DNA of 64,000 nt. Source: Desulfuribacillus alkaliarsenatis (GTDB taxonomy: Bacteria; Bacillota; Bacilli; Desulfuribacillales; Desulfuribacillaceae). The translations under genes were made by a program, and so were the position numbers. Shown here one piece after another: positions 17,294-26,239 of the stretch. Positions within the stretch are counted from its first letter, which is position 1. Every line of letters begins with the position of its first letter. The notes under the pieces were generated by a model. It ran no database searches. It was given only the letters and a program-made list of their open reading frames with translations, and was not told where the DNA came from. The stretch is from positions 62,001 through 126,000 of the forward strand of contig NZ_MIJE01000011.1 in assembly GCF_001730225.1 (NCBI RefSeq). Direction: 5' to 3'.

Positions 17294-18631
17294 ATGATAC
17301 AGTTTATTAAGGGAAATAAAGCCGAAGAAAAACTAGTGATAAAGGAAAAAGATACTAGGATTAAAGAATTATTAGATCAAATGACACTAATAATAGTAGA
17401 AATCAATCAAATAGTAAATTCCACAATAGAATCTACGGAAGAAATGGGTGAAACTGCTCGAAATCAATCTACAGCTATGGCGGAATTGCTAGCTACGATA
17501 AAGGAATTTACTAAAGGAACTGAAGAAATTACTACTAGTATAATGAAGCTCTCTGATAATATAGCTAGCACTTCAGAAAAAAGTGAGATTGTTAGAAGTA
17601 AAACAACTCATATGGTAAATATATCTCAACAAGGTCAAAAATCAATGGAAAATACGGATAACTATGTTAGCGTTGTTATGAAATCAATTGCTCAGCTATC
17701 AGAATCTATGAAAGAGGTGGATGCCTCTACAGCAGAGATTAAGAGTATAATACAAGTAATAGAAAACATAGCAAGGCAAACAAACTTACTAGCCTTAAAC
17801 GCGTCAATTGAAGCAGCAAGAGCAGGAGAATATGGAAAAGGTTTTTCGGTAGTAGCTCAAGAAATTAGAAAATTAGCTGAAGATGTTACAAAAGCGACAC
17901 AAAATATAGAAAAGTTAATACTAGATGTAGAAGTTACTACAAAAAAAGCATTAAATGATACAGTATCAAACAAACAAAGTATGCAGCACGTTCAAACATC
18001 GGTAAAGGAAACAGATACTGTTTTTGAAGAGATGATAATTTCTATAAATGAAGTGCAACAACAACTGAATGTAATTGTAAATGAAATAAAATCAGTTAAT
18101 GAATTTACACATGATATTGCTAGTATTACAGAAGAACAGTTGGCAGGATCGGAAGAGATTTTAGCAGCATCAGAAAGTGTTGACGTTATGGCGTTAAGAA
18201 CTCTGGATAACAGTAAGATGGTTTCAGATAACGCCGAACGTTTGTCTAAACAATCAAACAATGCTGCAACGCATATAGTAACTCAAATGAAAAATATTGC
18301 TGGTACTAGCGGTGAATATGGGTACATTTTCTACAAACATAATGTTGAAGGAGTTTTTGAATACGTAACAAAATCTGTTGAAGGTGTACTTGGTTATACT
18401 GTTCAAGAATTCATGAAGAATTTTGAAGATTTTATAACCGATAATCCAATTAATGCGAAAGGCCTGGAACATACGGAGCTATCAATAAAGGGCGTCCAAC
18501 AACCTAAATATAATTTAGAACTGCTTAAGAAAGATGATACAAAGTGCATGGCGGAAATAACAGAGTTTCCCGTATTTGATGATAAAGGAAAAGTAATTGC
18601 AATAGAAGGTCTTGTACAGGTGAAAACTTAA
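17294..18631 (+). CDS. Cytoplasmic methyl-accepting chemotaxis-like protein with C-terminal PAS domain
   Basis: 445-residue protein with no membrane segment. A long coiled-coil signalling domain carries the conserved hairpin tip ([20 protein letters not shown], then [14 protein letters not shown] at about residues 160-200), where CheA and CheW bind in chemoreceptors. The last 100 residues look like a PAS domain ([20 protein letters not shown], ending in [19 protein letters not shown]). The order is unusual, because the sensor usually precedes the signalling part. ATG at 17294 has GAGG 6 bases upstream; ATG at 17273 is an alternative. No chemotaxis genes are nearby, so the partner is unknown. 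Confidence 0.87.
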   Translation: MIQFIKGNKAEEKLVIKEKDTRIKELLDQMTLIIVEINQIVNSTIESTEEMGETARNQSTAMAELLATIKEFTKGTEEITTSIMKLSDNIASTSEKSEIVRSKTTHMVNISQQGQKSMENTDNYVSVVMKSIAQLSESMKEVDASTAEIKSIIQVIENIARQTNLLALNASIEAARAGEYGKGFSVVAQEIRKLAEDVTKATQNIEKLILDVEVTTKKALNDTVSNKQSMQHVQTSVKETDTVFEEMIISINEVQQQLNVIVNEIKSVNEFTHDIASITEEQLAGSEEILAASESVDVMALRTLDNSKMVSDNAERLSKQSNNAATHIVTQMKNIAGTSGEYGYIFYKHNVEGVFEYVTKSVEGVLGYTVQEFMKNFEDFITDNPINAKGLEHTELSIKGVQQPKYNLELLKKDDTKCMAEITEFPVFDDKGKVIAIEGLVQVKT

Positions 18632-18662
18632 AATATAGTTTATATTTTGCTAATGTAAACAT

Positions 18663-18698
18663 AAAAGGATGCCCCTAATATTTGGGAGGCATCCTTTT
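18663..18698. terminator. Bidirectional intrinsic terminator
   Basis: Perfect 11-bp stem AAAAGGATGCC (18663-18673) with GGCATCCTTTT (18688-18698). It lies between convergent genes and has T runs on both strands. Confidence 0.88.
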
Positions 18699-18710
18699 GC
18701 ATGAATAGCT

Positions 18711-19901
18711 CTACTTAGTATAATTATCAAAATATCCTTTAATATAAATCATCGGAGTACCTTTATCTCCACTACCTGATGTTAAATCAGATAAAGAGCC
18801 AATTAAATCAGTTAATTTACGAGGTGTGGTACCCTGGGCTTCCATTTTCCCGACTAAATCATCCTCTTTGTTGCCAATATAAGCAGAAATTGCTTGTTTT
18901 AGCTCGTCTCCACGAAGGTGAGAGAAGTTATTATCTGCTAAATACTTTAGTTTTACTTCATTGGGAGTTCCGTCAAGGCCTGCAGTGTAGCCAGGTGATA
19001 CCACAGGATCAGCCAGCTCCCATATCTTTCCGACAGGATCTTTAAATGCACCGTCTCCATAAATCATGACTTCAACTGTTTTACCAGTTGCTTTTTTGAT
19101 TTTGGCTTGAATATTATCAACTAAAGGCTGACAGTCATTTGGGAATAGTTTTACACTATCCTCTGTTGCTTTATTTGAACCGAGCAAACCATATGCATAA
19201 TTACAGCCACAGCCGTTGATTGATTCGGAAAGAATATCTGCAAGGTCAAATACTTTCTCAGCACCATTAGCATTTAAAACTCGTTTTGTTCTAAAGCGTG
19301 TGTGAATATCACAGGCTAACACGCTTTTCGTATAATCAAGTATTGTTTTCGGATTATTTGAGAAGATGATTTGGCAGGTGGCGCCTTCAGCTTCAATTAA
19401 GCTTTTATAATATTCGATATAGTCCACACCAGTGAAAGTGTGTTTTTTATAACCAAAATGCTCACGAAATTCAGCTTCTGTTAAAACATCAGTCCATGGG
19501 TTTACACCTTTTATATCTAACTCATCGATGTCAACTAGGTGATTACCTACTTCATCAGATGGATAGCTGAGCATTAAGGTTATACTCTTTGCCCCTCTAG
19601 CAATACCTCGTAGACAGGTTGCAAATCGGTTACGACTTAGAATCGGGAAAATCACACCTATAGTATCATCTGCAAACTTGGATTTAATATCATCTGAAAT
19701 GTCGTCAATCGTCGCATAGTTTTCTTGTGCACGGGCTACAACTGATTCAGTAATAGTTACAATATCACGGTCATCAATAGAAAAGCCTTCGATTTTGGCT
19801 GCATTTAAAACTGTATCAACTACTATTTGCTCAATGTTATCTCCTCTGTTAATTATGGGTCCGCGGAGGCCGCGTACCACTGTTCCAACTACTCTGTCCA
19901 A
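18711..19901 (-). CDS. Coenzyme F420:L-glutamate ligase-like (CofE-like) protein
   Basis: 396-residue protein related to CofE, which adds glutamate to F420-0 using GTP. The N-terminal part shows the family pattern (GTVVRGLRGPIINRGDNI, then DIVTITESVVARAQ), and MLSYPSDEVGN and the segment around YGDGAFKDPVG are also in place. Long CofE-like proteins of this type occur in many Clostridia-like bacteria that are not known to make F420, and no other F420 gene is present here. Its real substrate is therefore uncertain. TTG at 19901 has AAGGAGAG 6 bases upstream. It is a single gene with a 16-bp palindrome just upstream and a shared terminator at its end. Confidence 0.8.
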   Translation of the reverse strand: MDRVVGTVVRGLRGPIINRGDNIEQIVVDTVLNAAKIEGFSIDDRDIVTITESVVARAQENYATIDDISDDIKSKFADDTIGVIFPILSRNRFATCLRGIARGAKSITLMLSYPSDEVGNHLVDIDELDIKGVNPWTDVLTEAEFREHFGYKKHTFTGVDYIEYYKSLIEAEGATCQIIFSNNPKTILDYTKSVLACDIHTRFRTKRVLNANGAEKVFDLADILSESINGCGCNYAYGLLGSNKATEDSVKLFPNDCQPLVDNIQAKIKKATGKTVEVMIYGDGAFKDPVGKIWELADPVVSPGYTAGLDGTPNEVKLKYLADNNFSHLRGDELKQAISAYIGNKEDDLVGKMEAQGTTPRKLTDLIGSLSDLTSGSGDKGTPMIYIKGYFDNYTK

Positions 19902-19921
19902 TATTATCTCTCCTTACGAGT

Positions 19922-19937
19922 ATACATAATTATGTAT
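19922..19937. promoter_or_regulatory. 16-bp perfect palindrome upstream of the CofE-like gene
   Basis: ATACATAATTATGTAT is self-complementary over all 16 bases. It lies 20 bases upstream of the TTG start, in the 242-base divergent gap that also precedes the sodium channel gene. It could bind a dimeric repressor acting on the minus-strand gene. The AT-rich composition makes chance more likely than for a mixed sequence. Confidence 0.4.
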
Positions 19938-20143
19938 GTACAATTTTAAGTCTTATTTTACTATACTTTGTGCACTTATATAAGAAAAAAATAATTTTTA
20001 TTAAACTTCTAAGACATTATTGGTTAATGCTAACTTTTCCTATGTGATAAATAAGAAAAAATAATGACAGAAAGCTAGGATGCTGGTAGAATAGAATTAT
20101 TAAAATAGTTATAATTGACGTGCGGGGACTGGTGAATAACTAT

Positions 20144-20980
20144 ATGGAGACAGAGAAATCTACACAAGTAGATAGCAATAGTAGTAATCCTAATCTTAAA
20201 AATAGAATAAGAGAGTTAGTTGAAAACGAAGTATTTCAAAAAATAGTAATAGCAATAATAGTGCTTAATGGGCTGATTATTATTACCGAGACATATTTAA
20301 CGGGGAATCGATTCCTACTCTATTTAGATCGAATCATTGTCTGGATATTTGTAGTCGAGCTAGTAGTTAAAGTATATGGTCTCGGAGTTAAAAGGTATGC
20401 GAAAAACGGCTGGAATGTCTTTGATTTCTTCGTTGTATCAGGAAGTATAATTTTTTACACAACTCCGTTCATCAGTGCGCTCCGACTATTAAGGGTGCTA
20501 CGCTTATTAAGAATGATACCTGCAATACCTGCACTACGTAAAATCATTGACGCTTTGCTTAAGTCCCTGCCAGCATTAGGCGGAATTGTAGGGTTGTCGG
20601 CATTAATTTTCTCGATTTATGCAATTATTGGCACAACATATTTTAAGAATATTTTACCGTATGAGTTTTTTGGTAGCTTTCATACATCGCTCTTTACGTT
20701 GATGCAAGTTGTAACCTTCGAATCATGGGCTAGCCAGGTCGCTAGACCAGTTATTAACGAGATACCTTGGGCATGGATGTACTTCGTATCATTTATTGTT
20801 ATTGGAGGACTCGTTATTTTGAATCTTGTAATAGCTGTTATTCTTAGCTACTTAGGTCAGGAAGATGAGGCTAATCGTGAGATTCATATGGAGCGGCTCT
20901 ATAAAGAGAACCTGGAACTTAGGAATGATATCAAAGAAATAAAACAAATACTTTTGAATAACAACAAGCGCAATATGTAA
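20144..20980 (+). CDS. Voltage-gated sodium channel, NaChBac type
   Basis: 278-residue six-helix ion channel subunit that should form tetramers in the membrane. The voltage-sensing S4 has RLLRVLRLLRM (R114, R117, R120, R123). The selectivity filter is TFESWAS (191-197), close to the TLESWAS of NaChBac, with the key glutamate at 193. After S6 (VILNLVIAVILSYL) a coiled-coil tail follows (about 245-278), as in bacterial sodium channels that bundle at the C-terminus. ATG at 20144 has GGTGA 8 bases upstream; GTG at 20132 or 20120 would only lengthen the tail. Such channels serve motility, chemotaxis and pH homeostasis in alkaliphilic Bacillus. It is a single gene. Confidence 0.93.
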   Translation: METEKSTQVDSNSSNPNLKNRIRELVENEVFQKIVIAIIVLNGLIIITETYLTGNRFLLYLDRIIVWIFVVELVVKVYGLGVKRYAKNGWNVFDFFVVSGSIIFYTTPFISALRLLRVLRLLRMIPAIPALRKIIDALLKSLPALGGIVGLSALIFSIYAIIGTTYFKNILPYEFFGSFHTSLFTLMQVVTFESWASQVARPVINEIPWAWMYFVSFIVIGGLVILNLVIAVILSYLGQEDEANREIHMERLYKENLELRNDIKEIKQILLNNNKRNM

Positions 20981-21016
20981 GGTGAAAGTACTTTTAAAAT
21001 TGAGACATAATCTAAG

Positions 21017-21048
21017 GGATGCTAAGGTAAAACTAGGCATCCTTTTTT
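21017..21048 (+). terminator. Intrinsic terminator after the sodium channel gene
   Basis: GGATGC (21017-21022) pairs with GCATCC (21037-21042) over a 14-base loop and is followed by TTTTTT. The stem is short but the T run is good. Confidence 0.7.
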
Positions 21049-21112
21049 ATTTGGAAAAACGCAAGCAAATTAATAATGTACATGCATACTTTGTATATGA
21101 GGGGGTTAATGT

Positions 21113-22885
21113 ATGCTAAGTTTGCTGGCTAGTAGCTATAAGGACTTTAAATATACATATAAAAAATATATAGTTTTTGAATTTATATACTTACTATTAA
21201 CGAGTTTTTTGTTTGTTCCATTAATAGCATATATCTTTAATAGAGCATTAATAGCTATGGGTTCAAGCTCACTGTTAAACAGTGATGTTTTCAAAATAGT
21301 ATTAAGTATTGAAGGCGTTATAGGGTTGCTTGTGATAGGGTTGATAGCAGTAACTGTAATATTTATAGAGTTTGGTGTATTGATTGTAATTGCCAATCAG
21401 CAATATCTTAAAAAGAGCGTATCTATTATTGAAGCAGTTATCACTACTGTTAAATACATTCCTAAAATTCTAAGGATTAGTGTTTTACAATTGATACTGT
21501 TCTTAGTAATCTTAATCCCTTTTATAGATTTGTCACTCTCTCCTACGCTAATGGAAGGTATAGAAATGCCAGCATTTTTAATGGATCAAATTGTAGACTC
21601 CTATCTGTTATTGTCCTTATATGTTGTTGGGTTTATACTTATAATCTACTTTTTCATAAGGTGGCTCTTTACGCTGCACTTCATCATTATTGAGAACAAA
21701 TCAACTGTTGATGCAATAAAAGCCAGCCATAAGCTAACTCGTAGCAATAAAACACGAATCCTATTTGCGCTATTGGCATTAAACGTCATTATTTCTGCTC
21801 TGGGTATATTATTAATAGCTGTATTAAGTTTCGCGCCATCTCTAATAGGGGTGATTGATAGGAACTATTTTATAGAGAACTACTTAATTACCCTATCGAG
21901 TTTTTTAACATTTATCCTTGCGCTCTTGCTGACGCCAATCAACATTATTGTAATTACGAGACTCTTCTATCAAGCTAAAACGATTAATCAAGCACCTATG
22001 ATTTATAGCAGCGTGCAAACATACGAGAGTACTAGACTTGCAAATATGGAAGAAAGAATGTTCAGGTTCTTCGGCAAGAGGAAGCAACTGCTCATATTCA
22101 TTGTTATCTTTAATTTAGTAGGAACCTTTGTGTTGAATTATCATGTCAGTAGCGACGTTATAAACTTAGGAAGAAGCGTGGAGATAGCGGCCCATAGGGG
22201 AGACCCTATTAATGCACCAGAGAATTCAATTAGTAGTATCCGAGCGGCTCTAGATCAAGATGTAGATTTTGTTGAAATTGACGTGCAGATTACGAGAGAT
22301 GGAGTTGTCGTATTGCACCATGATTATACCCTCACAAGGGTAGCTGGAGTTCCGTATCGGGTAGCTGATTTGACATATGAACAGCTAACCAGATTAGAGG
22401 TTGGAAGCTGGTTTTCACAAGAATTCTCTGGGGAGAAGATACCGACCTTAGAAGAAGCAATTTTAGAGGTTAAGGGAAAAGCGAAGCTCATAGTAGATGT
22501 AAAACCTTATGGTCCCAACAGAGCATTAGCAGAAGGGATTGTTGAACAAATTGAGCGACATAACATGGTAGGGGAAGCCTATGTTCAATCATTTCAATAT
22601 GAGGTATTGCAGCATGTGAGAAGCCTAAATCAAGATATTATAGTGGGGCAAATTATGTTTTTTGCAATAGGAAATTTGTCAGCCCTAGACGTCGACTACT
22701 ATGCTATAGAACAAAGTATGCTGTCAAATCAATTTGTCAAAAATGCCCGTAGGGATGGCAGAGATATATGGGTGTGGACTGTCAACCACGAACAAGACAT
22801 TAAAGAAGTACTTAGATATGACATAGATGGGATTATAACTGATTATCCAGAGCGAGTTAGAGCACTAATCGAACCTAATATATAA
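21113..22885 (+). CDS. Membrane-anchored glycerophosphodiester phosphodiesterase
   Basis: 590-residue protein. The first 345 residues hold about seven membrane segments of the GDPD membrane-domain type (for example residues 25-45, 75-100, 120-140, 165-190). The rest is a GDPD TIM barrel with the catalytic set AAHRGD near 357, VEIDV near 383, and HHDYTLTR near 396; an Mg or Ca ion is held by the E-D pair. It hydrolyses glycerophosphodiesters to glycerol-3-phosphate and an alcohol, probably at the membrane. ATG at 21113 has GAGGGGG about 8 bases upstream. It is a single gene. The membrane domain resembles the broken gene at 13893. Confidence 0.92.
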   Translation: MLSLLASSYKDFKYTYKKYIVFEFIYLLLTSFLFVPLIAYIFNRALIAMGSSSLLNSDVFKIVLSIEGVIGLLVIGLIAVTVIFIEFGVLIVIANQQYLKKSVSIIEAVITTVKYIPKILRISVLQLILFLVILIPFIDLSLSPTLMEGIEMPAFLMDQIVDSYLLLSLYVVGFILIIYFFIRWLFTLHFIIIENKSTVDAIKASHKLTRSNKTRILFALLALNVIISALGILLIAVLSFAPSLIGVIDRNYFIENYLITLSSFLTFILALLLTPINIIVITRLFYQAKTINQAPMIYSSVQTYESTRLANMEERMFRFFGKRKQLLIFIVIFNLVGTFVLNYHVSSDVINLGRSVEIAAHRGDPINAPENSISSIRAALDQDVDFVEIDVQITRDGVVVLHHDYTLTRVAGVPYRVADLTYEQLTRLEVGSWFSQEFSGEKIPTLEEAILEVKGKAKLIVDVKPYGPNRALAEGIVEQIERHNMVGEAYVQSFQYEVLQHVRSLNQDIIVGQIMFFAIGNLSALDVDYYAIEQSMLSNQFVKNARRDGRDIWVWTVNHEQDIKEVLRYDIDGIITDYPERVRALIEPNI

Positions 22886-22959
22886 GTCGATGAGGTTATG
22901 GTGTCTAGCTATAATGAGACAAAATTGGTCTGGCAATCAGAAAGGTATGACTATATAAT

Positions 22960-22974
22960 GAAATCGTAGATTTC
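22960..22974. promoter_or_regulatory. Inverted repeat near the aminotransferase promoter
   Basis: GAAATC (22960-22965), GTA, GATTTC (22969-22974) directly follow a TATAAT box at 22954-22959. The placement at the expected start of transcription fits a repressor site, though a 6-bp dyad is weak evidence. Confidence 0.4.
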
Positions 22975-23006
22975 AACTACTAGAAAACCTTTCGGGAAGT
23001 GATTAT

Positions 23007-24365
23007 GTGAAAAAAACCATTGATAAATGTAATGATATAGTTGAGAAGGACAAGCTAGTATATTCGTCGGCAGGTAGAATGCCGTACTATCCGTTAGTAA
23101 TAGCTAAGGGGCAGGGTGCTTTAGTAGAGGATGTAGATGGTAATCAATATATAGACATGTTAGCCAGCGCTGCAGCTTTAAACACGGGCCACGCCCATCC
23201 TCATATAGTTGCTGAAATCACTCAACAAGCACAGAAGTTCATACACTATACACCTGCATATATGTTTCACGAGCCATTAGTTGAGCTCGCTCAAGAGCTA
23301 ATAGATATAACGCCAGGCAGTTTTGAAAAAAGGGTCGTGTTTGGCCTTTCTGGATCAGACGCCATTGACGGTATGATTAAACACGCAAGGGCTTATACGG
23401 GTAGAAGTATTATTATATCGTTCGTAGGCGCTTACCACGGTGCAACCTATGGGTCGTTGTCGCTTTCAGCTATAAGCCTAAATATGCGTAGGAAAATAGG
23501 GCCGATTGTTCCAGATATGCATCACATTAATTATCCTAATTGTTATCGATGCAAATATAATCTTGATAATACCACCTGTGACCTAGAGTGTTTTAAAGAA
23601 CTAGAGGAAGCATTGAGTAATTATATACCTATAGATAACGTGGCAGCAATATTGATAGAACCTATTGCTGGAGATAGCGGAGTTAATGAGCCTCCACAAA
23701 GGTATTTAGACAAGCTATATAATCTATGCAAAGAAAATGGAGTGCTATTTGCTGTAGATGAAATACAACAAGGTTTCGGAAGGACTGGAAAGTGGTTCAG
23801 TATCGAACACTTTGGCATAGAGCCAGATATTATTGTAATGGGTAAAGCGATAGCATCGGGAATGCCAATGAGTGCGATTGTTGCGAGGGAAGAGATTATG
23901 CATTCTTTAGAAGCCCCTGCGCATTTATTTACAACTATGGGCAATCCAGTTTGTTGCAAGGCGGCATTGGCAACTATAAATGTAATCAAAAATGAAGAGT
24001 TAATTAAGCAGGCTGAAGAGTTAGGGGCGTATATGAAAAAGCGCTTTGAACAAATGCGAGAAAAGTATGAAATAATAGGAGATGTGCGTGGCAAAGGCAT
24101 GTCTGTTGGTGTTGATCTAGTAAAGAACAGAAATACTAAAGAGCCAAACAAAGAAGCAGCAGCTAAAATATGTTATCGAAGCTGGGAGAAAGGTGTAATC
24201 ATTGCGTTTATTGCTGGTGGAGTTTTACGAATTCAACCTCCACTAGTAATAACGAAAGAACAAATAGACACTGCCCTAGATGGTATTGAAGCATCGATTC
24301 AAGAATATATTGCAGGAAGTATACCTGATGATGTGCTTAATGTAGCGAAAGGTTGGACAAACTAA
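23007..24365 (+). CDS. Class III PLP-dependent aminotransferase / amino-acid 2-epimerase
   Basis: 452-residue fold-type I PLP enzyme. D251 in FAVDEIQQGFGRTGK and the Schiff-base lysine K280 in IVMGKAIASGMP are present. Several segments (IHYTPAYMFHEPL, LNMRRKIGPIVPD, SLEAPAHLFTTMGNPVC) match, from memory, the isoleucine 2-epimerase of Lactobacillus more than classical GABA transaminase. It could therefore be a racemase-type epimerase of branched-chain amino acids or an omega-transaminase. Cysteines in YPNCYRCKY and TTCDLEC form an unusual cluster. GTG at 23007 has GGGAAGTGA upstream. The SLC13 transporter begins 49 bases later and may be cotranscribed. Confidence 0.85.
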   Translation: MKKTIDKCNDIVEKDKLVYSSAGRMPYYPLVIAKGQGALVEDVDGNQYIDMLASAAALNTGHAHPHIVAEITQQAQKFIHYTPAYMFHEPLVELAQELIDITPGSFEKRVVFGLSGSDAIDGMIKHARAYTGRSIIISFVGAYHGATYGSLSLSAISLNMRRKIGPIVPDMHHINYPNCYRCKYNLDNTTCDLECFKELEEALSNYIPIDNVAAILIEPIAGDSGVNEPPQRYLDKLYNLCKENGVLFAVDEIQQGFGRTGKWFSIEHFGIEPDIIVMGKAIASGMPMSAIVAREEIMHSLEAPAHLFTTMGNPVCCKAALATINVIKNEELIKQAEELGAYMKKRFEQMREKYEIIGDVRGKGMSVGVDLVKNRNTKEPNKEAAAKICYRSWEKGVIIAFIAGGVLRIQPPLVITKEQIDTALDGIEASIQEYIAGSIPDDVLNVAKGWTN

Positions 24366-24414
24366 GCTGGAATATAATTCAATTGAGAAGTAGCTTGGAA
24401 GTGGGGTTGTTACA

Positions 24415-26232
24415 ATGCTAACAGATATGCAACTAGTGTTTCTTATATTAGCAGCTACAATTGTCGGGTTTTTAATCCCGAGGTTTAGAGCGGATTTAGT
24501 AGCCTTATCATCATTGTTGGCCCTCTATTTGACAGGGCTCTTAACTGTGCCAGAAGCATTTGCAGGCTTTGCTAATAGTGTTGTCATAATGATTGCTGCG
24601 TTGTTTATTGTGGGGGAAGGTGTATTTCAGACGGGTTTAGCTCAGAAAGCTGGTACCACACTTTTGAAAGGCACAGGTAACAGTGAATTTCGGTTAACGA
24701 TTTTCATGATGGTTTTAGTAGCCGTACTTAGCGGCTTCATAAGTAATACAGGCACGGTTGCAATTTTACTTCCTGTTGTCGTTAGCCTATGTCAGCAGTT
24801 ACAAATTCACCCTAGTAGGTTATTAATGCCGTTGGCCTTTGCCAGTAGTATGGGTGGAGCATTAACATTAATAGGTACTGCACCAAACCTAATAGCTAGA
24901 CAAAGTTTAATTGATAGCGGGTTTGAAGGACTGCACTTTTTCTCATTTACACCACTAGGATTAATTTTTCTTTTTACTGGAATTGCATTTCTATGGTTTT
25001 TTGGCAGAAAGCGCTTAGATAAACCACATGAGCAAGAGACGGGCGGGGCTGAGCCTTTTAATGTAGAAGAGTTACTTGAGCAATATCAAGCGATAAAATA
25101 TATTCATCCAATAAGAGTTCCAGCAGAAAATGAAAGTGTTGGCAAGGTTATTAAAGAATTACAGTGGCCTAGTAAATATGATGTAACCGTACTAGAAGTT
25201 ATAAAGTCAAAAAAACGCAGGCTACCGGTAGGGCCGAGTTACACAATTGAAGCTAACGATGTGTTGATTATTTATGCAGATGAACAGGCAGTTGCAAGGT
25301 TTGTAGAAGGTATTAATTTGGAGAAGTTGTCACATAACACACTGGATGGACACTTGTTAGAAGGGGCAAACCTGGCAGAGGTAATATTAACCCCAACATC
25401 AAGGCTTACAAATCAATCCCTTAAAGATATTAGTTTTCGAGAGAAGTACGGCCTTACAGTCTTAGCGTTAAGGCACCAGTATGAAGAAGCCAGAAGGCAT
25501 AGTTATGAGGAGAAGCTTAAATACGGTGACGCTTTACTGGTGTATGGTAAGTGGGATGATATTGATTTATTATCGAAAGAAAAAAGCGATATGGTAGTGC
25601 TTAAAAATGCTTCTGAACCAGCCGTAGAAAAGAAAAAACCTGACAAGTCTACGATTGCAGGTTTAATCATATTAGGAATGTTAGTATTAATGGTGTTTGA
25701 AGTATTTCCTGTTGTTATTACGGTTGTTATTGCGGCAATGATTATGGTTCTTACGGGCTGTGTTAGACATACAGATCAAGCTTATAGGTCAATCAACTGG
25801 CAAACCGTTGTCTTGATAGCCAGTATGCTACCGATGGCTACAGCCTTAGAGAAAACAGGTGGTATCGAATTTTTATCTGAAACCCTTATTGGCTCACTGG
25901 GTATATATGGTCCATTGGCAGTACTAGCAGGTTTATATGTAGTTACTTCAATATTTAGTCAGTTCATAAGCAATACCGCGACGGCCGTATTACTATTCCC
26001 TGTTGCTATTTTAACGGCGCAGCAGATGGGCGTAAGCCCAATGCCGATGGTTATGGCAGTTGCGTATTCTGCAAGCATGGCCTTTGCTACCCCGGTAGCT
26101 ACGCCGCCAAATGCAATGGTAATGGCAGCAGGGAAGTATACGTTTTTAGATTTTGTACGTGTAGGAGTTCCGCTCCAAATTACAATTGCTATTATTGCTG
26201 TGTTATTGATACCGGTGTTTTTCCCGTTCTAA
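24415..26232 (+). CDS. SLC13/DASS-type permease with two TrkA-C domains
   Basis: 605-residue membrane transporter. The two halves of the permease each have the signature of the divalent anion:Na+ symporter group, SNTGTVAILLPV near residue 115 and SNTATAVLLFPV near 519. Between them (about 205-400) lies a cytoplasmic insert with two RCK/TrkA-C domains, seen as VGKVIKELQWPSKYDVTVLEV and LKDISFREKYGLTVLAL. Family members carry sulfate, dicarboxylates or other anions; the substrate cannot be told from sequence. ATG at 24415 has a weak GTGGGG site. Its neighbour suggests an amino- or keto-acid-linked substrate, which is only inference. Confidence 0.88.
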   Translation: MLTDMQLVFLILAATIVGFLIPRFRADLVALSSLLALYLTGLLTVPEAFAGFANSVVIMIAALFIVGEGVFQTGLAQKAGTTLLKGTGNSEFRLTIFMMVLVAVLSGFISNTGTVAILLPVVVSLCQQLQIHPSRLLMPLAFASSMGGALTLIGTAPNLIARQSLIDSGFEGLHFFSFTPLGLIFLFTGIAFLWFFGRKRLDKPHEQETGGAEPFNVEELLEQYQAIKYIHPIRVPAENESVGKVIKELQWPSKYDVTVLEVIKSKKRRLPVGPSYTIEANDVLIIYADEQAVARFVEGINLEKLSHNTLDGHLLEGANLAEVILTPTSRLTNQSLKDISFREKYGLTVLALRHQYEEARRHSYEEKLKYGDALLVYGKWDDIDLLSKEKSDMVVLKNASEPAVEKKKPDKSTIAGLIILGMLVLMVFEVFPVVITVVIAAMIMVLTGCVRHTDQAYRSINWQTVVLIASMLPMATALEKTGGIEFLSETLIGSLGIYGPLAVLAGLYVVTSIFSQFISNTATAVLLFPVAILTAQQMGVSPMPMVMAVAYSASMAFATPVATPPNAMVMAAGKYTFLDFVRVGVPLQITIAIIAVLLIPVFFPF

Positions 26233-26239
26233 GTAGAAT

